Counted from the stretch's first letter, positions 1 through 6,160 are shown. The stretch is 7,724 nucleotides of DNA from an uncultured Coriobacteriaceae bacterium (GCA_902781245.1 CACZIP010000089.1:1-7724), one strand, 5' to 3'. Notes: generated from the sequence alone by a model not told the origin. A program made the numbers and translations.

Positions 1-29
1 TTTACAGATTTAACATGTATCAATATTTT
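1..29 (+). promoter_or_regulatory. Possible promoter of the first gene
   Basis: TTTACA at 1-6 (5 of 6 matches to the -35 consensus) is followed after 17 bases by TATTTT at 24-29 (4 of 6 to the -10 consensus). Transcription would then start near 36, giving a very short leader with the GGAGG at 39-43. It would also exclude the ATG at 15 as a start. The region is AT-rich, so chance matches are likely. Confidence 0.3.
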
Positions 30-38
30 TTTACACCA

Positions 39-59
39 GGAGGTATAACATCGATGTAA
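39..59 (+). promoter_or_regulatory. Strong ribosome binding site with an abnormal start region
   Basis: A consensus GGAGG lies at 39-43. Two start candidates follow. ATC at 50 is in frame with the 131-residue protein at a spacing of 6. ATG at 54 is spaced 10 but is followed at once by TAA (57-59). No ATG, GTG, TTG or CTG in the correct frame follows until ATG at 269. The site therefore strongly indicates translation of the gene but does not give it a normal initiator codon. Confidence 0.6.
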
Positions 60-445
60 GAATTTTAGAAACTGTTGACCCTTCTACCGGCGAGCCCGTA
101 TCTGTTATTGTTGCAGGACGCGCAAGGTCTGCTGCTAAGGCTGAATTCCGCGACAGGGATAAGTTCCGCCGCGAGAATTCTCCCAAGAATCCTCGCCACG
201 TTGGCAAGGATAGCCGGAAGAAGTTCCGCCGGGAACACTCTTCCCGCGAGCGCCGCAACCCCGGAATGTCACCGAGGGAAGTGGCTGCGGAACAGGCGAT
301 GAAGGAATACGACGAGCATGTTGCAATGCTCACAAAGGCGGTTCCCGACCTTGAGCAGGCAATTGACAGTGAATATTCGGACAATGCAGCGCTCAAAGCA
401 AGAAATGTTTTACAAACCGCGCTACAAATCAAAGGACTTTTGTAG
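50..445 (+). CDS. Unrecognised small basic protein with non-canonical start
   Basis: I do not recognise this 131-residue protein. Coding is supported by the GGAGG at 39-43, an uninterrupted frame to TAG at 443-445, and a plausible soluble composition. The N-terminal 25 residues (DVRILETVDPSTGEPVSVIV) look like a short beta-rich segment. Residues 27-75 are very rich in Arg, Lys and Asp/Glu and contain KFRRE twice, at 38 and 58, in a 20-residue repeat. Residues 78-131 are acidic and probably helical. No signal peptide or membrane segment is seen. The basic middle suggests nucleic acid or ribosome contact, but that is inference only. The first codon is either ATC at 50 (rare initiator) or the frame lost one base after ATG at 54, since ATGGTAAGA would give Met-Val-Arg in frame. 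The gene ends 73 bases before the kinase start. A 155-residue open frame on the opposite strand lacks these coding signs. Confidence 0.6.
   Translation: MDVRILETVDPSTGEPVSVIVAGRARSAAKAEFRDRDKFRRENSPKNPRHVGKDSRKKFRREHSSRERRNPGMSPREVAAEQAMKEYDEHVAMLTKAVPDLEQAIDSEYSDNAALKARNVLQTALQIKGLL
161..239 (+). repeat. Two-copy 60-base direct repeat inside the small basic gene
   Basis: AAGTTCCGCCG occurs at 161 and again at 221, exactly 60 bases (20 codons) apart, followed by similar codons (Arg-Glu-Asn/His-Ser). The two units encode DKFRRENS and KKFRREHS. This looks like an in-frame tandem duplication that has since diverged outside the core. Confidence 0.6.
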
Positions 446-506
446 GAAGATATAGGCTGATGATTCGTGTGACCACAACGCCGCACAAACACGAACACGA
501 AGCATG

Positions 507-521
507 AAGGAGAGCAAAGTG
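507..521 (+). promoter_or_regulatory. Ribosome binding site deciding a GTG start for the kinase
   Basis: AAGGAGAG (507-514) lies just upstream of GTG 519, with the GGAG core ending 6 bases before it. The in-frame ATG at 504 overlaps the site itself and has only weak purine sequence upstream. GTG 519 is therefore the better start. Confidence 0.6.
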
Positions 522-2534
522 ACAGGCAACATGACAGGAAGGACGCTCAGCAACCGCTACCTTGTCGGCGAACGCGTCGGCATAGGCGGGATGGCAGAAG
601 TCTATCAGGGACAAGACAGGGTCCTCGGACGCACGGTCGCTATCAAAATCATGCTTCCCCAATATGCGGAAGACGAGAACTTCCGCACAAGATTCCGCCA
701 GGAAGCGGCAGCTGCAGCAAACCTGCAAAGCCCCTACATCGTCAACGTATACGACTGGGGTCAGGATACTGATACGTCGTTTATCGTCATGGAGTTCGTG
801 CGGGGCTCCGATTTGAAGACCGCCATACAGCAGCGCGGTGCCGTCAACCAGCGTAAGGTTGCGGAAATCGGCTCGCAGGTCTGCCAAGCACTTGCCGTCG
901 CGCACAACCTCGACATCATTCACCGCGACATCAAGCCCCAGAACATCATGGTCCAGCCGGACGGCAACGTGAAGGTCATGGATTTCGGCATTGCACGTGC
1001 CAAGAACTCGGTTATGGCAAAGACGTCGGCTGTGCTCGGCACCGCCCACTACATCTCCCCCGAACAGGCGCAAGGCAAAGAGCTCACAGCTGCAAGCGAT
1101 ATCTATTCGCTTGGCATAGTGCTTTACGAGGCTGCTACGGGCAAGTTGCCCTTTGACGGACCCGACGCAGTGAGCGTTGCGCTTAAGCAGGTGCAAGATC
1201 AGGCTGTACCACCACGCGAGATAAACCCCGCAATCGACCCCGCCCTCGAGAGCATCATCATGAAGGCGATTGCGAAAGACCCGCGCGATCGTTTTGCCAC
1301 GGCACGCGACATGCGCAGCGCACTCAACGATTTCCTCGCAGGCCGCGCGGTCAGTCTCGGCGGCTTCAACACCGCTGACACCATGCTTATCAATGACAAG
1401 ATTCCCGACATCCCGCCGGTTCCCTTCAACGGCGAGCAAACCGCCGTCATGAAGCCTTCAGGCGACCAGATCCGACAGAACAATTTCCAAAACAGCGGCG
1501 TCATCGGTCAACCAGGTGGCACCAACGGCTCTCAAGGCGGCAAATCCCGTCGCGGAGTGTTCATCGCATTGGGTGCCATCGTCGCCATCGCTATCATCGC
1601 CGCACTGTCGTATTTCCTGCTCGGCAACACCGTCAGCGAAGGCGCCGAGGTGCCTGATTGCGCTGGCATGACGCTCAACGAGGCAACTGCGGCTGTCGAG
1701 GACGCGGGCTTCAAGGTAGGAAACATCGAATACGCTTTCAATGACGCGATACCCGCCGATACGGTCATCAGCCAGTCACCGCGCGCCAAGACGAAGCAAC
1801 CAAAGGATACGCCCATCAACTTAACTGTCTCGAAAGGCGTCGAGCAAGTTGAAGTGCCTGATTTGACCAACATGACGGCAAACGAGGCACGCGCCGCCCT
1901 GCAACGTGCAGGCTTCAAATACGAAGCTGGCACAGCCGAGCATTCCGACACGGTCAAAGAGAATCGCGTCATGCGCCAAACGCCTGAAGCAGGCACGAAA
2001 GCTGACAAGGGCTCAACGGTTATCTACATCCTCTCCGCAGGTCAGGAGACCATCGCCGTACCTGACGTCAAGAACATGTACGAAGGCGAGGCGACCGCTG
2101 CCCTGAACAACGCCGGGTTTGAAGTGACCGTCGATTACGCATCCGACAAGGATGTGCCTCAAGGCTGCGTTATCAGCCAGTCGCCTGCAGCCGGCGAGAA
2201 AGCGAAACCCGACTCAACGGTCAACATCAAAGTCAGCACGGGCGTGCAATACTACTACGCGATTGCATACGTTAACGATCCGTCAGGCGGCTACGTCACT
2301 CCCGAAAGCACCCAGGTGCCCGAGGGCGATAGCGTCACGTTCTCCATCGCGGCGAACTCCGGATACCACATTTCCAGCGTGGTCGACTCGAACGGGAACT
2401 CGTACGGCGCCTCAAGCTCCGTGACCATCAGCAACGTCAAGGGAGACCTCAGCTTGTCGGTAACCTTTGATAAGGATCCGACGCCAACGCCAACACCCTC
2501 ATCGAGCTCGGCAGCGTCAAAGACATCCGGCTAG
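519..2534 (+). CDS. pknB: PASTA-domain serine/threonine protein kinase (PknB family)
   Basis: Membrane eukaryote-like Ser/Thr kinase, a family that senses peptidoglycan fragments or lipid II and controls cell wall growth. Numbered from GTG 519, the 671 residues contain the Gly loop GIGGMAEV (21-28), VAIK Lys43, HRDIKPQN (catalytic Asp137), DFG (155-157), a threonine-bearing activation loop (KTSAVLGTAHY) and SPE (180-182). A Gly/Gln-rich linker follows, then one membrane helix (about 347-368) and three PASTA domains (377-441, 445-510, 513-575). After these come an extra domain (about 576-652; GYHISSV pattern like divergent InlB B-repeats) and a PTPTPTP-Ser tail. I chose GTG 519 because AAGGAGAG at 507-514 is well placed for it; ATG 504 lacks a site and ATG 531 is possible. 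The usual actinobacterial neighbours (rodA, pbpA, phosphatase) are not seen next to it. All catalytic residues are present. Confidence 0.95.
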   Translation: MTGNMTGRTLSNRYLVGERVGIGGMAEVYQGQDRVLGRTVAIKIMLPQYAEDENFRTRFRQEAAAAANLQSPYIVNVYDWGQDTDTSFIVMEFVRGSDLKTAIQQRGAVNQRKVAEIGSQVCQALAVAHNLDIIHRDIKPQNIMVQPDGNVKVMDFGIARAKNSVMAKTSAVLGTAHYISPEQAQGKELTAASDIYSLGIVLYEAATGKLPFDGPDAVSVALKQVQDQAVPPREINPAIDPALESIIMKAIAKDPRDRFATARDMRSALNDFLAGRAVSLGGFNTADTMLINDKIPDIPPVPFNGEQTAVMKPSGDQIRQNNFQNSGVIGQPGGTNGSQGGKSRRGVFIALGAIVAIAIIAALSYFLLGNTVSEGAEVPDCAGMTLNEATAAVEDAGFKVGNIEYAFNDAIPADTVISQSPRAKTKQPKDTPINLTVSKGVEQVEVPDLTNMTANEARAALQRAGFKYEAGTAEHSDTVKENRVMRQTPEAGTKADKGSTVIYILSAGQETIAVPDVKNMYEGEATAALNNAGFEVTVDYASDKDVPQGCVISQSPAAGEKAKPDSTVNIKVSTGVQYYYAIAYVNDPSGGYVTPESTQVPEGDSVTFSIAANSGYHISSVVDSNGNSYGASSSVTISNVKGDLSLSVTFDKDPTPTPTPSSSSAASKTSG

Positions 2535-2543
2535 CCGATTTGG

Positions 2544-2549
2544 TACAAT
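2544..2549 (+). promoter_or_regulatory. -10 box for the tRNA-Arg gene
   Basis: TACAAT at 2544-2549 would start transcription around 2556, three bases before the mature tRNA. No good -35 hexamer is visible; the position 17 bases upstream falls in the 3' end of the kinase gene. The tRNA may also be read through from pknB, whose stop is only 24 bases upstream. Confidence 0.4.
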
Positions 2550-2558
2550 ACCGCCTAC

Positions 2559-2634
2559 GCCCCAGTAGCTCAGGGGACAGAGCACCGCTCTCCTAAAGCG
2601 GGTGTCGGCCGTTCGAATCGGCCCTGGGGCGCCA
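2559..2634 (+). tRNA. tRNA-Arg(CCT)
   Basis: A complete 76-base cloverleaf. The acceptor stem GCCCCAG (2559-2565) pairs perfectly with CTGGGGC (2624-2630), followed by discriminator G and an encoded CCA (2632-2634). The D arm is GCTC...GAGC. The anticodon stem CCGCT/AGCGG (2585-2589/2597-2601) encloses the loop CTCCTAA with anticodon CCT (2592-2594), reading the AGG arginine codon. The variable loop has five bases, and the T arm GGCCG-TTCGAAT-CGGCC is canonical. It follows pknB by 24 bases and is ended by a terminator hairpin 9 bases downstream. Confidence 0.97.
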
Positions 2635-2643
2635 TGAATACAG

Positions 2644-2676
2644 AAGGGCACTCGGCATTTGTGACGAGTGCCCTTT
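2644..2676 (+). terminator. Rho-independent terminator after tRNA-Arg
   Basis: AAGGGCACTCG (2644-2654) pairs perfectly with CGAGTGCCCTT (2665-2675) around a 10-base loop, and the right arm runs into TTTG. The U-tract is short (three) but the stem is strong. The AA/TT ends mean it could also work from the opposite strand. It should end both tRNA transcription and pknB read-through before the signal peptidase gene. Confidence 0.8.
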
Positions 2677-2740
2677 GCATATACGGTTATGTTCAGTATT
2701 TAGGCGGGGACGGCTGTTCCTGCTGTTCATACACAGGTTG

Positions 2741-2746
2741 TATACT
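2741..2746 (+). promoter_or_regulatory. -10 box of the signal peptidase/pilus promoter
   Basis: TATACT at 2741-2746 (5 of 6 matches) sits in an intergenic gap upstream of the signal peptidase gene. TTCCTG at 2717-2722 is the nearest -35-like element, at an 18-base spacing, and is weak. Transcription would start near 2753, inside a palindrome, leaving a leader of about 85 bases. A weak -35 is what one expects at an activator-dependent promoter. Confidence 0.4.
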
Positions 2747-2748
2747 TT

Positions 2749-2775
2749 GCAAAAAGTGCACAGTGCACCTTTTGC
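2749..2775. promoter_or_regulatory. 27-bp palindrome, probable operator
   Basis: GCAAAAAGTGCAC (2749-2761) and GTGCACCTTTTGC (2763-2775) are inverted copies around a single central A, matching at 12 of 13 positions. The palindrome begins three bases after the -10 box and covers the predicted transcription start, so a bound dimer would block the promoter. No U-tract follows it, which argues against a terminator. I cannot name the regulator. Confidence 0.55.
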
Positions 2776-2789
2776 AGATGTCAAGACCT

Positions 2790-2817
2790 GTTCGAGGCTG
2801 GAAAGCCAACCTCGAAC
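2790..2817 (+). promoter_or_regulatory. Leader hairpin before the signal peptidase ribosome binding site
   Basis: GTTCGAGGCTGG (2790-2801) pairs with CCAACCTCGAAC (2806-2817) with one C-A mismatch and an AAAG tetraloop. It ends directly before GGAGAAGGG (2818-2826), the presumed ribosome binding site, and could stabilise the mRNA or influence translation. No uridine run follows, so it is not a terminator. Confidence 0.45.
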
Positions 2818-2837
2818 GGAGAAGGGCGAATTGAAGC

Positions 2838-3515
2838 TTGGATGGTATGGATAACGAGCGGAAACCGTCGCACAACGCAAACCCCAAAGGCGCTGGCGAA
2901 ACGAGTCGTGATATTGCGGCCCGAGGCCACCATGCTCTGAAGGACACCGCAGCATCTTCCAGCGTAACCAAGCTGCAAGCTGCGCCCGTTGAAGGACAAA
3001 AACACAGCCCCCTCTTCCGCACGTTTCGCAAAACGTTGCTGATGCTCGTCATTGTTGTAGCAACAGCCACCATCGTGGTAACCATGGCGTTTCCTATCCT
3101 GCAAATGTCGGGTGCATCGATGGCCGACACGCTCCACGACCAAGACGTCGTCGTGTCGATGCGCGGCAGCGACTACAAAGCCGGTGACATCATCGCGTTC
3201 TATTACAACGACAAGATCCTGGTGAAGCGCGTTATTGCGACATCGGGTCAGCAGGTCGACATCGACCCACAAGGCAATGTTTCTGTAGACGGTGTTCAGC
3301 TCGACGAGCCATACGTTTCCGAGAAGGCGCTTGGCGATTGCAACATAACGCTACCCTACCAAGTACCCGACAAGCGCATCTTCGTGATGGGAGACCACCG
3401 GTCGGTGTCCATCGACTCGCGCAATAAAACAGTCGGCTGCATCGCCGAAGAACAAATTGTCGGAAAGCTCGTGTTTTGCGTCTGGCCGTTTGAACGGTTC
3501 GGTTTTATCGTTTAG
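2838..3515 (+). CDS. lepB: Signal peptidase I of the pilus locus
   Basis: Type I signal peptidase, cleaving Sec leader peptides on the outer face of the membrane; 225 residues. There is a long charged cytoplasmic N-terminus (1-64) and one membrane helix (about 65-88). Next comes SGASM with nucleophile Ser94 (91-95), then LVKRV with general base Lys130. Box E is GDHRSVSIDSR (185-195), with His in place of the usual Asn of GDNR. Both catalytic residues are kept, so it should be active, unlike the streptococcal pilus protein SipA, which lacks them. The start is TTG 2838, downstream of GGAGAAGGG with a rather long gap; ATG 2847 (four codons in) is the alternative. It lies 94 bases before the major pilin, matching the sipA-fctA order of streptococcal pilus islands. 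It could still be the general cell enzyme. Confidence 0.9.
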   Translation: MDGMDNERKPSHNANPKGAGETSRDIAARGHHALKDTAASSSVTKLQAAPVEGQKHSPLFRTFRKTLLMLVIVVATATIVVTMAFPILQMSGASMADTLHDQDVVVSMRGSDYKAGDIIAFYYNDKILVKRVIATSGQQVDIDPQGNVSVDGVQLDEPYVSEKALGDCNITLPYQVPDKRIFVMGDHRSVSIDSRNKTVGCIAEEQIVGKLVFCVWPFERFGFIV

Positions 3516-3530
3516 AAAGGTTACTTGTAG

Positions 3531-3559
3531 TCGATACAACAATCCCCTGCCACTATAAT
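3531..3559 (+). promoter_or_regulatory. Promoter of the major pilin gene
   Basis: A perfect TATAAT lies at 3554-3559, with TCGATA (4 of 6 to the -35 consensus) at 3531-3536 and an exact 17-base spacer. Transcription would start near 3566, giving a leader of about 44 bases. TTGTA/TACAA (3525-3529/3535-3539) forms a short inverted repeat over the -35 region that might be a regulator site. Confidence 0.6.
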
Positions 3560-3609
3560 TACGGCGAAATGCAACATAAACGGACCAGCTGGAAAGAAAG
3601 GAAAGAGGG

Positions 3610-5085
3610 ATGACGAAAGCCATGAAACGAGCGAGGTACCTGCTTGCATTCTTGGCCGCTGCTATCTTGGCGTTCGCCCTCGCAGGCACGGCACTTGCGG
3701 CGGACCCGCCGAGCACGCCGAGCATTACGATCGAAACCACCTCGACCACCGGTGAAGCGGCAATCGACACGACCGCGTACACGTGGTATCGAATCCTGGA
3801 GGCCGACATCGAGGAAGATCCGTCGCAGAGCGGCCCCGACCAGAGCGGCGGCAAGGTTGCATACTACGTCGACACGCAGGACAAGGTTGATGCACTCGTA
3901 AGCACGGGCCTGTTCAACATTTCGCAAGTCGGAAACACCAACAAGTGGTATGTCGAGCTGAAGGATTCCACGACATCCGCCGCCACTATCGCGGAGAAAT
4001 TCGCGGATATGGACTTGAGCGCGTTTGCGACTGGCACGTTCCACCAGGATAATCCAGGTGGAACCGCAACGACCGGGTCCGTGGATCCTGGATACTACTA
4101 TGTAACGTCCACCGCTGGAACCAATGCTTTCATTCAAACGCTGAAAGCCGTCACCATCGACGAGAAGAACACCTTCCCGCCTGTCACAAAGACGGTCGAC
4201 TCAACTGATGCCAATGCTGAAATCGGCGACGAAATCACATTCACAATGACCGTCCAGATTCCCACCACAGCCAATGATACGATTGTCCTCACCGACACGA
4301 TGGACAATGGCCTGTCGTTCAAGTCGATCGGCTCCGTTAAAAACAGCGACAATACCGACGTTGCTTACACTCTTGATCCATCAGCACCTACGACTTCAGA
4401 CAAGACGTTCACCATCACGTTCACAGCAGAAACGGTTGAAGCCAACAAGGGCAAAACGATCACCATCACCTACACTGCCGTCCTCAACAACAATGCCGTC
4501 GTGGGTGACGCAGGCAACAAGAACACCGTCGTGCTCGAATACGGCGACCACTACAAATCTCTACCCAAGGAAGCCATCACCAAGACCTACTCTTTTGATT
4601 TCGACAAGGTCGACGGAGCTGACACGTCCAAGAAGTTGACGGGCGCAAAATTCAAGCTGACACGCACAAACAGCACGGAAGGAGACCCCATCGAGCTTAT
4701 CGAGGTCGAAGCGGGCAAGACGTACCGCATCGCCATGAGCGAAGACACGGATACGCCAGTAACAGAGATCACCACCAACGGCAACACGGTGACCATCAAT
4801 GGCCTCGACACCGACGTCACGTACTATCTGGTTGAGACCGAAGCTCCGACCAGTTACAACAAGCTCGCCAACCCAGTCGAGGTCAAAGCAAAAGACAACG
4901 CATTCGCGCATCAAGACATCAAGAACAACAAGGGCTCCGTCCTGCCCTCCACAGGCGGTATCGGCACCACGATTCTCTACATCATCGGCGGCATTTTGAT
5001 CGTTGGCGCTGTGGTGTTCCTAGTTGCCAGGCGCCGTGCGGCTAAGGCCGAAGAGTCCGCCCTCAAATCCGACGACCAGATCTAA
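3610..5085 (+). CDS. Major (backbone) pilin, SpaA/FctA type, LPSTG-anchored
   Basis: Exported pilus shaft subunit, polymerised by a class C sortase; 491 residues. The leader ends at GTALA, cleaved near 30-31. The N-terminal domain ends with GYYYVTS. LKAVTIDEKNTFPPVTK (179-194) aligns with the pilin-motif region, so Lys186 is the likely acceptor of the next subunit. The second domain (about 190-320) is a fimbrial isopeptide D2 type, with Lys194 and the Asn pair in GNKNT (303, 305). The third is CnaB-like, with FDFDKVDG Lys333, E-box YYLVETEAP (Glu409) and Asn439/440. LPSTG (445-449), a membrane helix and a long tail starting RRR follow. AAAGGAAAG (3597-3605) supports ATG 3610. The gene is followed by the 12-bp hairpin and its sortase. 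Isopeptide pairings are inferred from position. Confidence 0.93.
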   Translation: MTKAMKRARYLLAFLAAAILAFALAGTALAADPPSTPSITIETTSTTGEAAIDTTAYTWYRILEADIEEDPSQSGPDQSGGKVAYYVDTQDKVDALVSTGLFNISQVGNTNKWYVELKDSTTSAATIAEKFADMDLSAFATGTFHQDNPGGTATTGSVDPGYYYVTSTAGTNAFIQTLKAVTIDEKNTFPPVTKTVDSTDANAEIGDEITFTMTVQIPTTANDTIVLTDTMDNGLSFKSIGSVKNSDNTDVAYTLDPSAPTTSDKTFTITFTAETVEANKGKTITITYTAVLNNNAVVGDAGNKNTVVLEYGDHYKSLPKEAITKTYSFDFDKVDGADTSKKLTGAKFKLTRTNSTEGDPIELIEVEAGKTYRIAMSEDTDTPVTEITTNGNTVTINGLDTDVTYYLVETEAPTSYNKLANPVEVKAKDNAFAHQDIKNNKGSVLPSTGGIGTTILYIIGGILIVGAVVFLVARRRAAKAEESALKSDDQI

Positions 5086-5095
5086 ACGCCACTCA

Positions 5096-5128
5096 GAGGG
5101 CTGAGGCAAGCAATCCGCCTCAGCCCTC
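5096..5128 (+). terminator. Intercistronic 12-bp hairpin without U-tract
   Basis: GAGGGCTGAGGC (5096-5107) and GCCTCAGCCCTC (5117-5128) form a perfect, mostly G-C stem with a 9-base loop, 10 bases after the pilin stop. CGCTCC follows instead of a run of T. It is therefore probably a partial terminator or a 3' mRNA-protecting structure that raises the level of pilin message over the downstream sortase, rather than a full stop. Confidence 0.6.
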
Positions 5129-5209
5129 GCTCCGATGCAATCGCCCGTTGCGCATGTAACCACATACACAACAGACGGGTGCATTGGTCCGAAAAGCACT
5201 AAGGGATCC

Positions 5210-6160
5210 ATGGGCGAAGCAAGGGAAATACGAAATAACGAAACAATGCGAGCGACGAACGCCAAGCGCAAACGCAGCTCGAAAGCGCCCACCGTCATTG
5301 CGATCATCGTGCTGATGATAGGCGCGGGCATCGTTGCGTATCCGACGGTCAGCGACTGGTGGAACAGCTATCACCAGACACGCGCCATCGCCACGTACGT
5401 CGTTGCCGTGCAGGAAACCGACCCGGAGCAAATCGAAAAGATGCTCGCCGACGCGCACGATTACAACACGCGCTTGGCAAGCAAGCCCAACCGATACACC
5501 ATGTCCGATGCAGATAAAGCAGAGTACTCATCGTTGCTGAATCTTGCAGGCGACGGCGTGATGGGCTACGTGCAGGTGAACTGCGTCGGCATAAACTACC
5601 CCATCTACCACGGCATGGAAGAAAACGTCTTGCAAATCGCAATCGGGCATTTGGAGGGCACCAGCCTTCCCGTAGGTGGACCGACTACGCATGCTGTCAT
5701 CAGCGGTCATCGCGGCTTGCCAAGCGCCAAGCTGTTCACCGACCTTGATAGAGTGACCAAGGGCGATACCTTCACCGTAACGGTGCTCAACCAGACCATC
5801 GCATACGAGGTGGACCAGATCAGCGTCGTGTTGCCCGACGATCTTTCAAACCTCGACATTGCTGCCGATAAGGACTACTGCACGCTGGTCACCTGCACGC
5901 CGTACGGCGTAAACTCGCACCGACTGCTGGTGCGCGGGCACCGCGTGGACAGCCTGGTCGACATCGAAGCCATAACGGCCGACGCAATTCAAATTCCACG
6001 TTACATCGCCATACCGGCGGTTGCTATTCCCATCCTGTTCGTGTTCTTGCTGGCAATGCTGATCTCCTACAGGCTCAGGCGCCCCACAGCAAGCAACGAG
6101 CAAGCAAAGGGACGAGTACGTGAGCATGCTTCGCGCAGCAACGAAGACAAAACGTTCTAA
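5210..6160 (+). CDS. srtC: Class C (pilin-polymerising) sortase
   Basis: Membrane transpeptidase that cleaves the pilin LPXTG between Thr and Gly and joins it to a pilin lysine. From ATG 5210 it has 316 residues: a basic N-terminus, a membrane helix (about 28-44), then the class C core with GDGVMGYV, PIYHG and GHLEGTSLPVGG. The active site is SGHRGLPSAKLF (His167), TLVTCTPYG (Cys229) and NSHRLLVRGHR (Arg238). A second C-terminal helix and a basic tail complete the class C layout. The flexible lid normally carrying DP(F/W) before the core is not recognisable; this stretch reads NRYTMSDADK (about 94-103). AAGGGA (5201-5206) supports ATG 5210, though spacing is short. ATG 5135 lies beside the hairpin without a site, and ATG 5246 is a further option. 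The gene is 12 bases upstream of the small pilin. Confidence 0.93.
   Translation: MGEAREIRNNETMRATNAKRKRSSKAPTVIAIIVLMIGAGIVAYPTVSDWWNSYHQTRAIATYVVAVQETDPEQIEKMLADAHDYNTRLASKPNRYTMSDADKAEYSSLLNLAGDGVMGYVQVNCVGINYPIYHGMEENVLQIAIGHLEGTSLPVGGPTTHAVISGHRGLPSAKLFTDLDRVTKGDTFTVTVLNQTIAYEVDQISVVLPDDLSNLDIAADKDYCTLVTCTPYGVNSHRLLVRGHRVDSLVDIEAITADAIQIPRYIAIPAVAIPILFVFLLAMLISYRLRRPTASNEQAKGRVREHASRSNEDKTF

Noticed and set aside
31..498. 155-codon open frame on the opposite strand over the small basic gene
   Set aside because: Ser/Cys-rich low-complexity translation, no ribosome binding site, whereas the + strand has GGAGG and a plausible protein.
429..1439. 336-codon open frame on the opposite strand of the kinase gene
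   Set aside because: It is a shadow of the kinase coding frame: no ribosome binding site, odd composition rich in Cys and His, and complete overlap with clearly conserved kinase motifs.
1640..2240. PASTA region as a DNA repeat array
   Set aside because: The three units are similar only at protein level and are ordinary PASTA domains, not recent DNA repeats.
2749..2775. Palindrome as a transcription terminator
   Set aside because: No uridine run follows the right arm and the loop is minimal. Its position on a promoter fits an operator better.
2831..2854. Possible leader peptide TTG...TAA (seven codons) overlapping the signal peptidase start, well spaced from GGAGAAGGG
   Set aside because: Too short to support from sequence alone. 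TTG 2838 in the main frame can use the same site, and no regulatory codon run is present.
2593..3272. Minus-strand open frames across the tRNA, the intergenic region and the signal peptidase gene
   Set aside because: They run through the tRNA or mirror the signal peptidase codons and show no recognisable domain.
3559..4137. 192-codon minus-strand frame opposite the pilin start
   Set aside because: It is a mirror of the pilin frame, and the + strand has a promoter, ribosome binding site, leader peptide and pilin motifs.
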